Origin: Cephalotus follicularis | Taxonomy: Eukaryota > Streptophyta > Magnoliopsida > Oxalidales > Cephalotaceae | Length of the DNA stretch: 64,000 bases | NCBI GenBank assembly: GCA_001972305.1 | Contig: BDDD01001462.1 | Location: 172,102-236,101 of the forward strand | Direction: 5' to 3' | In this document: piece by piece, positions 11,050 to 22,968 of the stretch | Numbering within the stretch: position 1 is the stretch's first letter | Layout of the letters: every line of letters starts with the position of its first letter | Notes under the pieces: model-generated | Seen by the model: only the letters and a program-made list of their open reading frames with translations | Databases searched by the model: none | Told to the model about the DNA's origin: nothing | Made by a program: the position numbers and the translations under genes

Positions 11050-11485
11050 AATAAGCGTCGACGCTTATCCTCTGGGTGTCGACTTCTTTACCTTAAGGCG
11101 CCAGCGTTTCGTGTAGCTATTCCCAGGCATTTTAGGACCAAAGACATCGATGCTTTTCCAGAGATGTCGATGTCTTTATGATACCAGGAGGTATCAGTTC
11201 GCAAAATTTGATTCCAGGGGGAAGAATCCGACCCTTAAACCTTCACACAAACAATCTTATCCTCTCACCGTGTAAGGTGTGGTACTGGTTATCAAAATAC
11301 ATAACCAAATATCAATTCATGAGCAAGTCAGGAAATAAAAAGCATGGATTTCACCGTCCACAACGAATATTAAGGTTATGCAATTTTCCAGAAAAGGCAT
11401 CGATGTTCTAGCAAAACATCGACGTCTGTCATTTTCACACACGAAGGCATCGATGTCTTTTTGTAGGCGTCGATGCCTATTCAGC
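11050..11485. repeat. Palindrome cluster, class 1, downstream set in gypsy LTR
   Basis: Two groups (11050-11180 and 11394-11485) of motifs such as AAGCGTCGACGCTTATC, GATGTCGATGTCTTT and GGCATCGATGTC. Relative to LTR direction (minus) they are downstream of the likely core promoter, matching the 21595-21975 set in the related solo LTR. Confidence 0.8.
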
Positions 11486-12247
11486 CCAGAACGTCATCTC
11501 CAGGGTTTTAACACATCAGGCTATTACCAATCCTTCCTTTACACAAGCCACTTCGAATATTCATGTAAATTACACATGCATGGTTACTCCGTACATCACA
11601 ACAGTCATCACAAAAAATCTAGAGATTACAATTCCTCGATTAACATGCAATTCATCAATGGCATTTCATTATCTTAAAACTCAAAATGCATGTATAAAGT
11701 TCGCCACTTTCCCCTATCTCTGGTTTCAAGTTAGAAACCTTGAAAGTCCACCTCTTTATGTTCCAAGAATTGATCACAGCAGCCCCAAGTTCGTCCCTTG
11801 TAGTAATCCCAGGGCACCGAGTTCCAAGCTCCAAGTGCTCAACAATGGTGGTTCTATACTCTCTCTTTCTTTCTCTGTTCTATCTATTTTCTCACTCCGT
11901 TTCACAATAAATTCTGTTTCTCTTCTTTAGTTCTCTCATTTCCAGGGAGGGAAGGGAGTTTTTTATGTAGAGTGGGGTTTTTGTTTCCATCTGCATTAAG
12001 GCAAGATTCTCTCTTTCTACTCACCTTCTTCACACCAGGTTGCATGGTGCACCAGGTGTCTTCCTTTGGCTGCCAAGTCTTTTCATGTACGCACAAGCAT
12101 TCTCTCTTCAACCTTGCAGGTCAGGAGGTCATTATGAATGCTCAACATGTCCCCCTCTCGTGCCTCAAGTCGCCTGCAAGAGATCTTTGATTCCTTTCCC
12201 TTGCACGTTGTCCTGTCAGTTCATAACGTGACTGATATTCTTTTCAA

Positions 12248-12400
12248 AGTCGTCGACGTCTTCCTTAGACGTCGATGTCTTTTCCTCTTTTATACGAGGG
12301 TGTCGATGTCTTCGTCTACATCGACGTGCATGTACATGCATTCACGTGCGCCCTTTGTTCCCATAGGCGTCGATGCCTTCCAAAGACATCGACGCGTTTA
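12248..12400. repeat. Palindrome cluster, class 1, upstream set in gypsy LTR
   Basis: Motifs include AAGTCGTCGACGTCTT, AGACGTCGATGTCTTTT, CATCGACGTGCATG and GCGTCGATGCC. In LTR direction they lie near the 5' end, upstream of the likely promoter. The related plus-strand LTR has the matching set at 20693-20852. Confidence 0.8.
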
Positions 12401-12600
12401 TCCCAAAACTGCACCGTTTTGCCTCTAATTGCATCATTTAACATTTCTTTAACATTCCAATCATTCCCTCTTCCAAAATCTAACCTTTTAAATTTTGAAA
12501 AGCATCATCTAAGTCAGAAATTGTGCCATTCTCATTAATTCAATAATAAGATTACTGTTCAAATTGGAATATTACAATAACAAAAATCCTGGGCGTTACG

Positions 12601-12790
12601 TTGGCATTGTAAAGGATTTCTATTGTATTGTACTGTATGGATGGATTGTTGTATTGTATCTTCCGCTTCATGATATGTATTGCAAAGTTTTAAGTTTTTC
12701 CGCATTTTTATATTGCTAGTCCCGACTATTGTATTGTTATTGGATTGAGACTAATGCCACGTGTCTGCCCTGCTGGCGCGGGGTGTTACA
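12601..12790 (+). mobile_element. 3' end fragment of a Gypsy-1-type LTR, opposite orientation
   Basis: This 190-bp piece is the reverse complement of the 3' end of the Gypsy-1 LTR (13102 onward): AAAGGATTTNTATTGTATTG, the GCATTTTTATATTGCTAGTCC block and the terminal GGGGTGTTACA. It has no primer site after it, so it is probably the end of a solo or broken LTR whose remainder was split off to the left by the 6.1-12.6-kb gypsy insertion. Confidence 0.75.
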
Positions 12791-13079
12791 GAGAATCCAC
12801 GTGCACGTATCTCAACCTCGTCACAGGGGCCGACATTCCTCTGCACGGACCCTAGCCCTCGTCCGAGAAACTGCATACCTCATATATTGCATGAGGGGCC
12901 GGCGTATCTCAATGCACGGACCCTGGCACTCTCCGAGAAACTCACTGTAGTCATCATACCTCGCATGAGGGGCCGACGTATCACCGCACGGACCCTAGCA
13001 CTTGACGAGAGGCTAATCCATATAATACATGTCTCGCACGAAAGGCCGACATACCAATGCATGGACCCTGGCCCTCACC
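12791..13079 (+). repeat. Four tandem copies of a ~72-bp unit
   Basis: Units start at 12791, 12865, 12935 and 13007 with GAGAA or GAGAG and are 74, 70, 72 and 73 bp long; a fifth stops after about 14 bases at 13080. Each holds GGGGCCGACGTATC-like and GCACGGACCCTAGCACT-like blocks. The copies differ at many sites, so the array is old. It lies between two LTRs and is part of the backbone in which Gypsy-1 inserted. Confidence 0.85.
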
Positions 13080-14339
13080 GAGAAATCATGTGCAATAAGA
13101 TTTTAACACCCCGTGCCCGCAGGGCAGACACGTTGCATTATTCTCAATCCAATACACAATACAATGGATGGGACTAGCAATATAAAAATGAGGAAAAACT
13201 TAAAACTTTGCAATACATATCTTATGCGGAAGTTACAATACAACAATCCATCCATACAGTACAATACAATACAAATCCTTTACAATGACAATGTTTTACA
13301 ATACAATACATTTCAATCTTCCACCACAATATCTTAGAACCAGTTCCGTGATACCCAAGCAACCGTGAGATCAAAACGAGTCTTCAGTCATTCTGTCCGC
13401 TGCTATCTGCTGCCTCACCTATGCTGCACACAAAAGTACAGCACAGCCCCACCCCGAAGGATGGGGTTAGCCACACTGGCTAAGCAGAAACCTCATGCAG
13501 TATGTATGCATGTACACTGTGCAATATCAGTGACAATCTATGCGATATCAATGTGCGGTGTACAATATCAATGCATGACATGGCAAATGCATATGTACAG
13601 TTGGCGATCAAACTAGCCGTATGACAATGGCCCATAACTGAGCATACGAAGAGGATCTATGATAATCAATCAATGGCAGACACTCAATGGTGGTGTATAA
13701 AACACCCAATCAATCAATCAATATCCTATAGAGCATGCGACCCCGGGTCAATACAATGTCAATCAGTTAGCAATGATTAACCCCACGGAAGGTAGTCCTT
13801 TAAAAAAGGTGGGAGCTTTATCTACGATTCTAAGATTGATCAGGTCTGGGACTCATAGATCTTCCAGCCTATGGCTGGGTCAATACAATCTCGATGAGCT
13901 ACAACCGAGGGAGCTACGGCCCCAAGGGAGCATCAATCGACAATTAATCGGTACCGCTCGTCAGCGGGTCAATACAATCCAGTGAATGAAACGAGCGACA
14001 AGATAGGTGGACAGAGTCAACAACTTAACATCCTGACACAAATCATAAGGTCTCTCTATAGGATCCATACAATACAATCAATCATGTAAGTACAATATCA
14101 TTACAATGTCAATAAGCAAAGTCAATGAGTGATGGTATCTAATGGAGGGTTGGGAATGTGCGTCCAACTTACCGACTTAGACTCACATCACTCATGACTC
14201 AAGCAATCAATCGGTCAGTCCAATCATTAAAACCATTTTCAAACACTTGAACACCTCAAGTGAGGCTCCAGTCAAGTGGAAATGTGAAAAGAAGTTGAAA
14301 ACCACCTTTAAAGTAGTTAAAAACACTTTTCAGTCCATT

Positions 14340-14642
14340 AGGCGTCGATGTCCTTGGTGAAAGACGTCGACGCATCTATAAAATGGTGGAAAGATGTCGA
14401 TGTCTTTGAAAGACATCGATGTCTTTCTCTATTTGTGTAGAGATCTGGTCGAAAGGCGTCGATGTCCTTGGAGAAAGACGTCGATGCGTTTCAATAAAAA
14501 TAGCCTGGGAATGCGCATCGTTGTCTTTTCTGGGGAAAGACATCTCGAGGCAAAGACGTCGATGTCTTTACTGTGGAATCACAGATACAACACTCTGAAG
14601 TGAAAGACTTCGACGTCCATAGGCTAGGGGTCGATGTCTTTG
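14340..14642. repeat. Palindrome cluster, class 1, Gypsy-1 3' LTR
   Basis: About nine units such as AAAGATGTCGATGTCTTT, AAAGACATCGATGTCTTT and AAAGACGTCGATGTCTTT. The matching cluster in the 5' LTR is at 25806-26133; several units differ between the two by single changes. They lie downstream of the TATA box, in the part expected to be transcribed. Confidence 0.88.
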
Positions 14643-15154
14643 CTGGGCAGGGTCAAGTTTTGTGCAGAAAAACCAGCCAATCTCATACCAAAATACAATT
14701 TAAAGCCATTCTTTGAAAACCAAGGTTCAAAATCAATCATTTGAGGTTAGTAAAACTTGTTACAACCTTCAAAATTCAGTTTGAATCCTCCTAGATCAGT
14801 TAGATCAAGGAACTCAATAAAAACCCTAGTTTTTCAATTCAATGCAATACAATCACTCAAATAAATCAATAATTCAATCAATTATGCAATTAAGCAATAG
14901 GGAATCAAGTAGGGAAGTCCTACCTTTAACGAAGCTTCAAAAGTTGAGCTAACGATCGATCAAGGCCGGAAACACTCAAGAATCGGCTGCTATGTCACTC
15001 AATCGGCAACCCACACTTACAATCGGCATCCTTGTTGAAGGAGATGCAATCCACTGCTATGGAGATTGAGGGAGGCTGCCAGCAAGAGAGAGAGGGACGA
15101 AGAAGGATAGAGAGAGGGAGAAGAATGAAAGAATGAGAGAATGAGAGTGAGAAA

Positions 15155-15171
15155 TTGACTTATATAGTCAA
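15155..15171 (-). promoter_or_regulatory. Gypsy-1 TATA box inside a perfect inverted repeat (3' LTR)
   Basis: TTGACTTATATAGTCAA: the minus-strand TATATAAG (15159-15166) is enclosed by TTGACT/AGTCAA arms. The same 17 bases are conserved in the 5' LTR at 26643-26659, about 165 bases into the LTR, as expected for a core promoter. Confidence 0.7.
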
Positions 15172-15336
15172 TTCGACCAACTCTCAGATACTCAGCCCAA
15201 AATCCCGACTATACATGCATATAACCAATACAATAACAATAGGTATAAGAATACCTCAATTCAATACAATTCGATATAGTGCAATACGGTATAATGTATG
15301 CATGAACAGTACAAAAAGGGAATTCGGGTTGTCACA

Positions 15337-15352
15337 TTCTCCCCTCCTTAAA
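15337..15352 (-). other. Gypsy-1 polypurine tract
   Basis: On the minus strand TTAAGGAGGGGAGAA directly precedes the LTR start TGTGAC. It fixes the LTR edge and shows that this is the 3' LTR. Confidence 0.85.
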
Positions 15353-15389
15353 AGAATGTGGTCCCCAGATTCACCAGTCAATCGATCAA

Positions 15390-17252
15390 TCAATCAAATA
15401 GGAAAGGATATGTCTCTCTCATATCATCCTCGTGCTCCCAGGTGCACTCCACTGAACCATGATACTGCCATAGAACACTGGCCAAAGTAATGGTCTTGTT
15501 CCTCAATACTCTGATATGTCTGTCAACAATCTGTATAGGAGTCTCAATAAACGATAAGTCAGGTTCAAGCTGAATCTGACTGTACTCAATGATGTGTGAA
15601 GGATCTCGAACATATCTCATCAACAGAGAAACATGGAACACATCATGAACTCCCGACAACGCTGGAGGTAACGCAAGCCTATAAGCTAGTCGGTCAATCC
15701 GATCCAATACCTCAAAAGTTCCAATAAAACGAGGAGAAAGCTTCCCTTTCTTCTCGAATCTCAAGACTCCTTTAGTGGGCGACACTTTGAGGAAAACATG
15801 GTCACCAACACCAAACTCCAAGCCTCTGCGATGAACATCAACATAGCTTTTCTGTCTACTATGTGCAACAATCAATCGGTCTTTAATCAATTTCACTTTC
15901 TCTGTGGTAATCTGTATAATCTCTGGCCCCAAAATGCTCCTCTGACCGACCTGATTCCAACAAACTGGCGATGTGCGTTTCCTATCATATAGGGCCTCAT
16001 AAGGAGCCATCGGTATACTCTCGTGATAACTATTGTTATACGAGAACTCGATCAAATACAAGTAGTCATCCCAACTACCTCCAAAGTCGAGAACGCATGC
16101 ACGAAGCATGTCCTCTAATGTTTGAATGGTCCTTTCAGACAAACCATCTGTTTGGGGATGAAAAGCAGTCCTGAAACTCAATTCGGTACCCATAGCTACC
16201 TGTAGTTTCCTCCAAAAACTGGAATTGAAGCTAGAGTCTCGATCCGAAATGATGCTAACAGGAGCTCCATGTGCTTTAACAATCTCTTTCTAGAACAATC
16301 TGGACAACTTTTCTCTATAGTAAGTCATCCAAATCGGTAGAAAGTAGGCCAACTTCGTGAGCTGGTCGACAATAACCCATATACCATCGTGTCCGTCGTG
16401 ATCAGAGGTAACCCGGACACGAAATCCACGGTAAAGTGCTCCCATTTCCACTCAAGAATGAGAAAAGGCTGAAGCAAGCCTGCCGGTCTCTGGTGCTCTG
16501 CCTTTACTTGTTTACAAGTGAGGCATCTCGATACAAATTCCGTGATTTCTCTCTTCATGCCAATCCACCAATAGCTAAGTTTTAGGTCATGATACATCTT
16601 CGTACTCCCTGGATGGATAGAGAGACGAGATTTATGAGCTTGAGAAAGAAGTTCTCAATAATCCATCTGTAGATAGGGAGAAACCGGGTTTCAATCCTTC
16701 ATCAATAGCAGTAGCCACTTTCTGCAATTCAATATCCACTATATGAGCATCTCTAATCCGGTCAAGCAATGCATGTTGCACATGTATATGGGAAAGAGTC
16801 ATACAAGACAGCTTGCTACTCAATGCATCTGCAACAACATTTGCTTTTCCCGGATGATATTCAATATCACAATCATAATCATTAAGAAGCTCAAACCACC
16901 TTCTCTGTCTCATGTTCAATTCCTTCTATGAAAAGAGATATCTCAAACTCTTATGATCAGTGAAAACTATGAACTTGGTCCCATAAAGGTAGTGGCGCCA
17001 TTTTCCAAGAGCAAAGACAATGGCCGCCAACTCCAAGTCATGCACTGGGTAGTTTTCTTCGTGTGGTTTGATCTTCCTCGATGCATACGCAATCACTTTG
17101 TCGTATTGCACAAGAACGCAACCAAGCCCCTTCCCAGAAGCATCGGTGTACACAACAAAGTCTTCGTTCCCGTCTAGCAAGGCTAGGACAGGAGCGGAGA
17201 TCAATCTATGTTTCAACTCTTGAAACTTCTTTCACAATCACTATCCCATACA
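15390..17252 (-). pseudogene. Gypsy-1 pol: RNase H, integrase and chromodomain
   Basis: From right to left: RNase H with [15 protein letters not shown] and [12 protein letters not shown] (17216-16926); RNase H end [13 protein letters not shown] (16919-16632); zinc-binding integrase N-terminus and core start WEHFTVDFVSGLP (16597-16325); the second catalytic region SDRDS near 16240; then FHPQTDGLSERTIQTLEDML, the GPY/F-type C-terminal region and a chromodomain ending SVECTWEHEDDMRE (16193-15390). RNase H and integrase end share one frame while the middle is in another, so at least two frameshifts exist. TAG at 16926-16928 replaces a CAG codon. The right end is cut by the LTR inserted at 17258. 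Confidence 0.88.
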
Positions 17253-18344
17253 AAGGCTGTAGTGCCCCCGACCCGAATCCACTTTAAGCTCAAAGCGAGC
17301 TCTGAAGATCGGTGCGTTACGTGTGTGTAACCTTAATCATCAAATCGTTTAATCATTTAACGATCCATTTCATATCATAAAATCTTGGCTTAGATTTAAA
17401 ACCTAACATTATTACTTAATAACTTCACAGGATCGCGTATGCTTACATATTTGAAACATCAATTTCAAAATATCATATTCTCATTATCATGATCATTTCT
17501 AATACCTTTACATTGGTACATCACTTAACATATAACCTTTCACAGCGGAAACATAAACTTATTACATCGTAAAATAATCATATACTCGCCTTCTTCCATT
17601 AACATCTCATACACTCAAGTATGTTCAATAACTATTGATATCATCATAACTATAGCATTCGATTCTATACGTTCACATCTATACATCGTCTATCATAAAA
17701 CATTACACAGCGGAAAACTTACACATAAGACATAAAACATAACTTCATAGCATATATATCCTTTCCTTACTCTTCTTCTTTTGCGAACTTCCTCTAAAGC
17801 TCGCAACTTCACGTTCAACATTTCCTGGAAGATTTATTTGAAAAACAACACATTGAAAGGAGTGAGCTTTTAAGAGCCCAGTAAGAATCATAGTCATAAA
17901 ACGTTATCGAAATCCGTTATTTTTGATAATATTTATCAAAACGTTTCAACATCATATCTTTCAAAAACATCTTTGAAAATCATTTTCTAGTTTTATAAAA
18001 CCAGAACATTTCTAAAATCATACCTTTTCTGGTATATATAACCAGCATACTTGAAAACAATCAAAACGTTTTCCGTTTATACATTCTTGTGGCATATATC
18101 TCAGCCAAACTTGAAAACATACTTTCATTGAAAACCATTGTCTGGTCATAACCAGAACCTTTCATAAAACTTGTGGTTTAAAAACCCTTAATGAACCCTT
18201 TTTCACCGCTTCACCGGGGCATTGTGCACTCCCCGACTACTATCCTTACATCACATGCATGTCCGTGAGCACGCTCGGCTCCATTAACTTTGAGCAATCT
18301 CGCTCCATCTCCCCTTGGATCACAAACCAAGGGCGGTTCATTCA

Positions 18345-18670
18345 TCATTTACTTTGAGTGATCAGCTCAAAGTAATCATAACACATTTCTTTTCATAAAA
18401 CATTTCTCTTCATTTGAGTAATTAACTCAAATGCATTCATAAAACATTTCTCTTCATAAAACATTTCTCTTCATTTGAGTAATTAACTCAAATGCATTCA
18501 TAAAACATTTCTCTTCATAAAACATTTTCATAAAACATTTCTCTTCATTTGAGTAGTTAACTCAACTGCATTCATAAAACATTTTCTAAAACTGGTTTCT
18601 CATGTAGAAACCTTCATTTCATTTCATTTCACAATCATAAAACATTTCTCATCACTTTGAGTAATTAACT
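18345..18670 (-). repeat. Tandem ~44-bp hairpin repeat, second copy
   Basis: Reverse complement of the array at 8437-8885: units with TTTGAGTAATTAACTCAAA inverted repeats joined by ATAAAACATTTCTCTTCAT. One unit carries an extra partial duplication. Copy number and arrangement differ from the other LTR, as expected for slippage. Confidence 0.85.
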
Positions 18671-19424
18671 CAAAAACCTTTATAAAACAGTGTTGCATCA
18701 CTTTACAAAAATAGATATTTCGTATAGAAATAATCACTTTCATAGAAAACTTAAAACCTAGAAGTTAAAGTAGACATATCAACGAATCTGTAGAGATAAA
18801 AATCATAAAATTCCATTGAGAAACGAATCTGCAATGAATTTTTAAAGTTGCAGTTTCCTTTTGAAAACAGGACCTGAGCAGTAGAAGAAAACATGGATTT
18901 TCATCAAGAATTCGATAGAATTTCGAGATGCATAAAACATAACAGTTAAAGTAGACATCTTGAGGTTTTCAAAACATTAAACCATTTGAAATTTCATCAA
19001 GAACTCAGCAGATTATGAATTAAAGTATCTGCTGCATACTTTTGAATCAAAACAGAGGAAAACTTTGAGGAAATGGGTATAGAATCTCCTTACCTCACTT
19101 GATCTCCTTCTCTTCTTCTCTCCCATGAATTCTCCTTCTTCAACTTAGCAGAAACAAGCCTTTTGTTCAGCTAACAAGGCACACATATATAAAGAGAAAG
19201 GGAAGCTTGGAGGCTAAGCTTGGGTGGTGTCATCCATGACCTCACCCATGTGAGCTTGTCTCCATGTGCTTGAATTTAATCAATTCAGCTGATGCCACCT
19301 GCCTTAAAGTAGTAAAATATCATAATTCATACATCCCTTGCTTGACACGTGCCCTTCAAACCATTTAAATCCTCCAAAATTGCATAAAAAGCTAGGATTC
19401 TTCACCTGACACAGGGCAAAGCGT

Positions 19425-19622
19425 CGACTCTTTACCTCTAAGCGTCGACCGTCACAGCCTTTTCCTGCGTTTTTCACCTCTATCCCGACTAAAGCGCTGA
19501 CGCTTTACTACAAAGCGTCGACGCTTTAAGTTGTCTTCCAAGTCAACTGACACATTTTATCTTGAAGCGTCGACTTTTACATTTTAAGCGTCGACCGTTA
19601 ATGACAAAGCGTCGGCGCTTTG
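19425..19622. repeat. Palindrome cluster, class 1, 17-kb solo LTR
   Basis: Units include CAAAGCGTCGACTCTTTA, TAAGCGTCGACCGT, CAAAGCGTCGACGCTTTA and AAAGCGTCGGCGCTTTG. They are about 230-430 bases upstream of the minus-strand TATA-like sequence at 19185-19191. Confidence 0.88.
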
Positions 19623-19774
19623 GGACAGTTTTCTTTCCCAACACTTAGCGGAACCCCCGTACTCCCCGAGCGTAGGGTCATACTACGGGTCCCTTAAATT
19701 ATCTGCCAAAATACACAATAGAAATCATTTTCCATAATTAATATTTTACTAGAAATTCGGGTCATCACAAAGGC

Positions 19775-20511
19775 AGCGTTCTTTGGTGTCAATTTGGTCA
19801 ATGGTGTAGCAATACGGGAAAATGCCTCAATGTCTGCAATACAATGTAGAGGTGCTGGGCATGCTCCTCATCGGTCCTAGAATAGACCAAGAGGTCACCA
19901 ATGAACACTACAATGAACTGATCTAGATACTGTCTAAACACTCAGTTCATCAGGTCTATAAAAGCCGCAGGAGTATTAGTCACACCAAAAGGCATAACTA
20001 AGAACCCATGATGGCCATATCTCAATCTGAATGCCGTCTTCGGAACATCCTCCGGTTTGACTTTCAACTGGTGGTAGCCCGATCTCAAATCGAGCTTAGA
20101 AAACACTGTCACTCCTCTGAGCTGGTCGAACAGCTCATCAATGTGCGGGAGAGGGTACTTATTCTTCACTGTAACTTTATTGAGCTGTCAGTAGTCAATA
20201 CACATACAGAGCGATCCATCTTTCTTCTTGACAAAAAGAACAAGTGCTCCCCAGGGTGAAGCACTGGGTCTTATAAAACCTTTGTCCAGAAGATTCCGTA
20301 ACTGTATCTTTAACTCTTTCACTTCTATCGGTGCCATTCAGTACGGTGCCCGAGAAATCGGTGCAGTCCCTGGTATCAAATCAATCACGAACTCTATCTC
20401 TCTATCATGCGGTAAAGAAGTCAAATCAGGAAAAACATCTCCGAACTCGTAAGCCATTGGAATATTTTCCAGTTCTCGCCGCCATCTGTCTGCATCAAAC
20501 ACATGTGCCAG
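19775..20511 (-). pseudogene. Gypsy-1 reverse transcriptase, deleted and mutated
   Basis: From right to left: the RT lead-in (PISRAPY, then TGA at 20338-20340 where relatives have Arg), [16 protein letters not shown] with another TGA (20188-20190), and the open part 20169-19942 with [31 protein letters not shown] and [11 protein letters not shown]. The catalytic loop reads FIGDLLVYS (about 19905), where the second Asp-pair residue is Gly, so the polymerase is dead. About 200 or more bases between LQT and the RNase H lead-in are missing near 19850, since sequence jumps to FPVLL(PLTKL) region with a frameshift. Confidence 0.85.
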
Positions 20512-20516
20512 AAACC

Positions 20517-22963
20517 TGTAACGCCCGGTATTTTCCCTGGATGTAATATTTCGATTTATGATGTAATCTTAAACTCGAATTAATGAGAAGGTTGAAGTTT
20601 CAACTCAAAGATGTCTCTAAACCCTAAATATTGCTTAAGGAAGGAAATGGAATATGGGTGTCAAAGCTTGAAACGGCGCTGCTCTAGGATAAAGACATCG
20701 GCGTCCTTGGAAAGACGTCGACGCCTTTGGGAACCAAGATACACGTGAATGCTTGGGCATGCACGTCGACATTTCGTGAAGGCATCGACACCTTCTTACA
20801 AAAATGGAAAAGACATCGACGTCTAAGGAAAGACGTCGACGCCTTTGTAGGAACGTCTGTCGAGCTTTTTCGCTGGCAGAGTAACATGCAAGGGGAATTG
20901 TTTAGAGGCTTTACCTAATGCCTTTTCAAGTGCGTTTCGACGTGTTGAGCATGCTGGTGTACTGACCAGGAGCACTGAAACCTACCCTCACATGGAACAT
21001 GCAAGGAATTATGCCATCCTAACACGCAACCTGCAAAGGGGAGATTAGAAAACAAAGAGAAATGCAGAAAACCTGGAAGTGGGAGAGAAGACGAGGGGGC
21101 CTGTTACATGGCAGAAGAAGGAGGTTAGGTAGGAGCTATATGCATAAGAACAACCCTCCCCACTTCTCTCTCTCGTTTTATAACACCAGAAGAAAGAGAG
21201 GGAATAAAACAGTGTGTGTGTGTGCCATTGTTGAGCTTGGAATAAGCTGAAAGATTGGAGCTCGTGGGTGGCAGTTGCTGAGAAATCTTGGAGCTGCTGG
21301 AAGCCAGAACTTGGGGACTTAAAGAGGTGGACTTTCTAGTTCCTAACTTGGGACAATAAGGTAGGGAAAAGTGATGGACTTATATATGCATTTGGAGTTC
21401 TAAGTTAATGAATAACATGGTGAATTGCATGTTAATGATTGGATTGTGATTCTGGACTTGATGTAGTGTTACTGTGATACACTGAGTTGATTATGCATGT
21501 ATGATTACATGAATATGTGAGTTGGTTGTGTAAAAGATGGATTTGTTAATGGCTTGGTGTGTTAAATCGTGGAAAACACGTTCTATGTTGTAAAGACATC
21601 GACGTCTTTGTAAAGACATCGATGCCTTTTCGGGGAAATTATAGAACTGTGATGTTCATTTCAGATGGCCATTTAGCTACATGGAATCGCCTGTTTAGTT
21701 TTGACTTGATGTTCTGTTTAAGTTACTGTTAACCAGTAGCACGCCTTACACTTTTAAAGTGGGGTATTCGTTTATATGAGGGATTAAAAGGTTGAATTTT
21801 ACCCTCTAGAATCAAGGCTCGCGAGCTGATGCTCTCTGGTATGAAAAAAGACATCGACGTCTTTGTAAAAGACATCGACGTCTTTGGTTCGAATACGTCT
21901 GGAAATATTTGTACTTAGGATTGACGCTTTAGGCTAAAAGACATCGACGCCTTAAGGAATGACATCGATGTCTTTCCTCCTGGACAGTAGAATTTCACTT
22001 GAATAGGACCCGTTAGACCTGAAACGACTCTAGGAACGAACCTAGATGCATTCTGAGCATATGTTTGCATTGTTATTGTGATTTGCATTATGGTTGCTTT
22101 CCTAAAAGTGTTAACCATTTTGAAAAGCTTGCATGGTCATTATGATCATTTGGGTACAAAAATGTATATTTGTCAACATATGAATTTATATATTTTCAAA
22201 ATGATTGGGAAGTATTTCCAATGACTGAGAACTGTTTTAAAGGTTGATTATGAAACCAAATGTAATTTGCGAAAATGTATAATTTACGAATATATATATT
22301 TTCGAAATGATTGGGGAAGTATTTCCAAAGACAGAGAAATGTATTGTTTTAAGTTTTATAACTTATTACAACTTGTGAACGGAATAATATATTTAAACAA
22401 ATATATTTTGATCAAGTAAATATATGTAATTGCTTGACTTGTACTTGAATTGCTTGTGCTTGTTGATTATTAACCACCGTGCTAATAACTTGTTGATTAT
22501 TAGCCATCGTGCTAATAACTTGTTGATTAGACCTGAACTGTATTTATGGGCTTATTCACTTAGCCGAGTGAGGACAAAGGCTAACCCCTACTGTAACAGA
22601 TTGATGGAGTGGCCTTGTCTTGGAGCATGCACGGAGATTTAAAGAGAAGACTTGTTATTTCTCTTATTTATGTATTTTGGGTTATGGATCATGTTACTCG
22701 GTTTTTGTAACATTGGATATTTGTTATCTTGTATTGTATCATTTTCACGCTCCGTTTTGGGCGATCAACAGTTACTTTTGGATTATCGGGCATCACGTAG
22801 TATGGGATGCGTGATGTGTTTTTATATTCGGCTCACTTATGTTGTTGCTTCCGCTATTGAAGGTTTTTAATTGTTGGTATTTTCGCATGAGCTGGATTAT
22901 TTATATGTTGATTGCCTTACCACTTTATATGTTGTCTATGAGTTGGAAAAACGGGGTGTGACA
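20517..22963 (+). mobile_element. Solo gypsy LTR (2,447 bp) in Gypsy-1, AAACC duplication
   Basis: Starts TGTAACGCCCGGTATTT and ends AAACGGGGTGTGACA, flanked by AAACC at 20512-20516 and 22964-22968. It belongs to the family of the LTR at 6739-12600. Palindrome clusters of class 1 lie at 20693-20852 and 21595-21975, on either side of a TATA-like TTTTATAAC near 21176. A 31-bp unit, TTGTTGATTATTARCCACCG-like, is repeated at 22459-22530. The conserved AGTGAGGACAAAGGCTAACC block is at about 22565-22590. Short frames inside (21062, 22430, 22620) show no known protein. Confidence 0.93.
20693..21975. repeat. Palindrome clusters, class 1, 20.5-kb solo LTR
   Basis: Upstream group 20693-20852 (AAAGACGTCGACGCCTTTG, CACGTCGACATTTCGTG, AAAGACATCGACGTC). 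Downstream groups 21595-21632, 21847-21890 and 21935-21975 (AAAGACATCGACGTCTTT repeated). The downstream ones include near-perfect 18-bp palindromes. Confidence 0.88.
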
Positions 22964-22968
22964 AAACC

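Larger units (their letters stand above)
6739..12600 (-). mobile_element. gypsy 5' LTR, interrupted by a nested solo LTR
   Basis: The 3' edge on the minus strand reads GGGTGTGACA (6739) beside the primer site. The other edge is near 12600, where GGGCGTTAC matches the TGTAACGCCC start of the same family, with the last base changed. Removing the nested element at 7396-10477 leaves about 2.8 kb, close to the related solo LTR at 20517-22963. It carries class-1 palindrome clusters at 11050-11485 and 12248-12400, a direct repeat built on CTAATAATCAACA (about 10575-10640) and a possible TATA-like CTACATAAAA near 11960 on the minus strand. Confidence 0.75.
13102..15336 (-). mobile_element. Gypsy-1 3' LTR
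   Basis: On the minus strand it starts TGTGACAACCCGAATTCCC (15336) and ends near GGGGTGTTAAA (13102), the final TGTTACA being mutated. It is rich in CAATACAAT and CAATCAATCAAT runs (13684-13725), holds a class-1 palindrome cluster at 14340-14642, and has a GA-rich stretch at 15085-15150 just downstream of its TATA box. The frames at 13365-13985 and 14394-14603 are LTR sequence without protein similarity. Confidence 0.9.
17258..19769 (-). mobile_element. Solo gypsy LTR (2,512 bp) in Gypsy-1 pol, AAGGC duplication
   Basis: Plus-strand edges TGTAGTGCCCCCGACCC and GGGTCATCACA are flanked by AAGGC at 17253-17257 and 19770-19774. The interrupted codons of the Gypsy-1 RT-RNase H region resume on both sides. 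It is the same family as the LTR at 7396-10472, in opposite orientation and without the 382-bp nested LTR. On the minus strand it has TATATAT (19185-19191), class-1 palindromes upstream at 19425-19622 and the hairpin tandem array at 18345-18670. Confidence 0.93.

Noticed and set aside
12601-15336. A long inverted repeat or foldback transposon made of 12601-12790 and 13102-15336
   Set aside because: The arms are unequal ends of the same LTR family; the right arm is a complete LTR of Gypsy-1 with its polypurine tract and pol, and the left arm is cut by another element. No terminal inverted repeat duplication.
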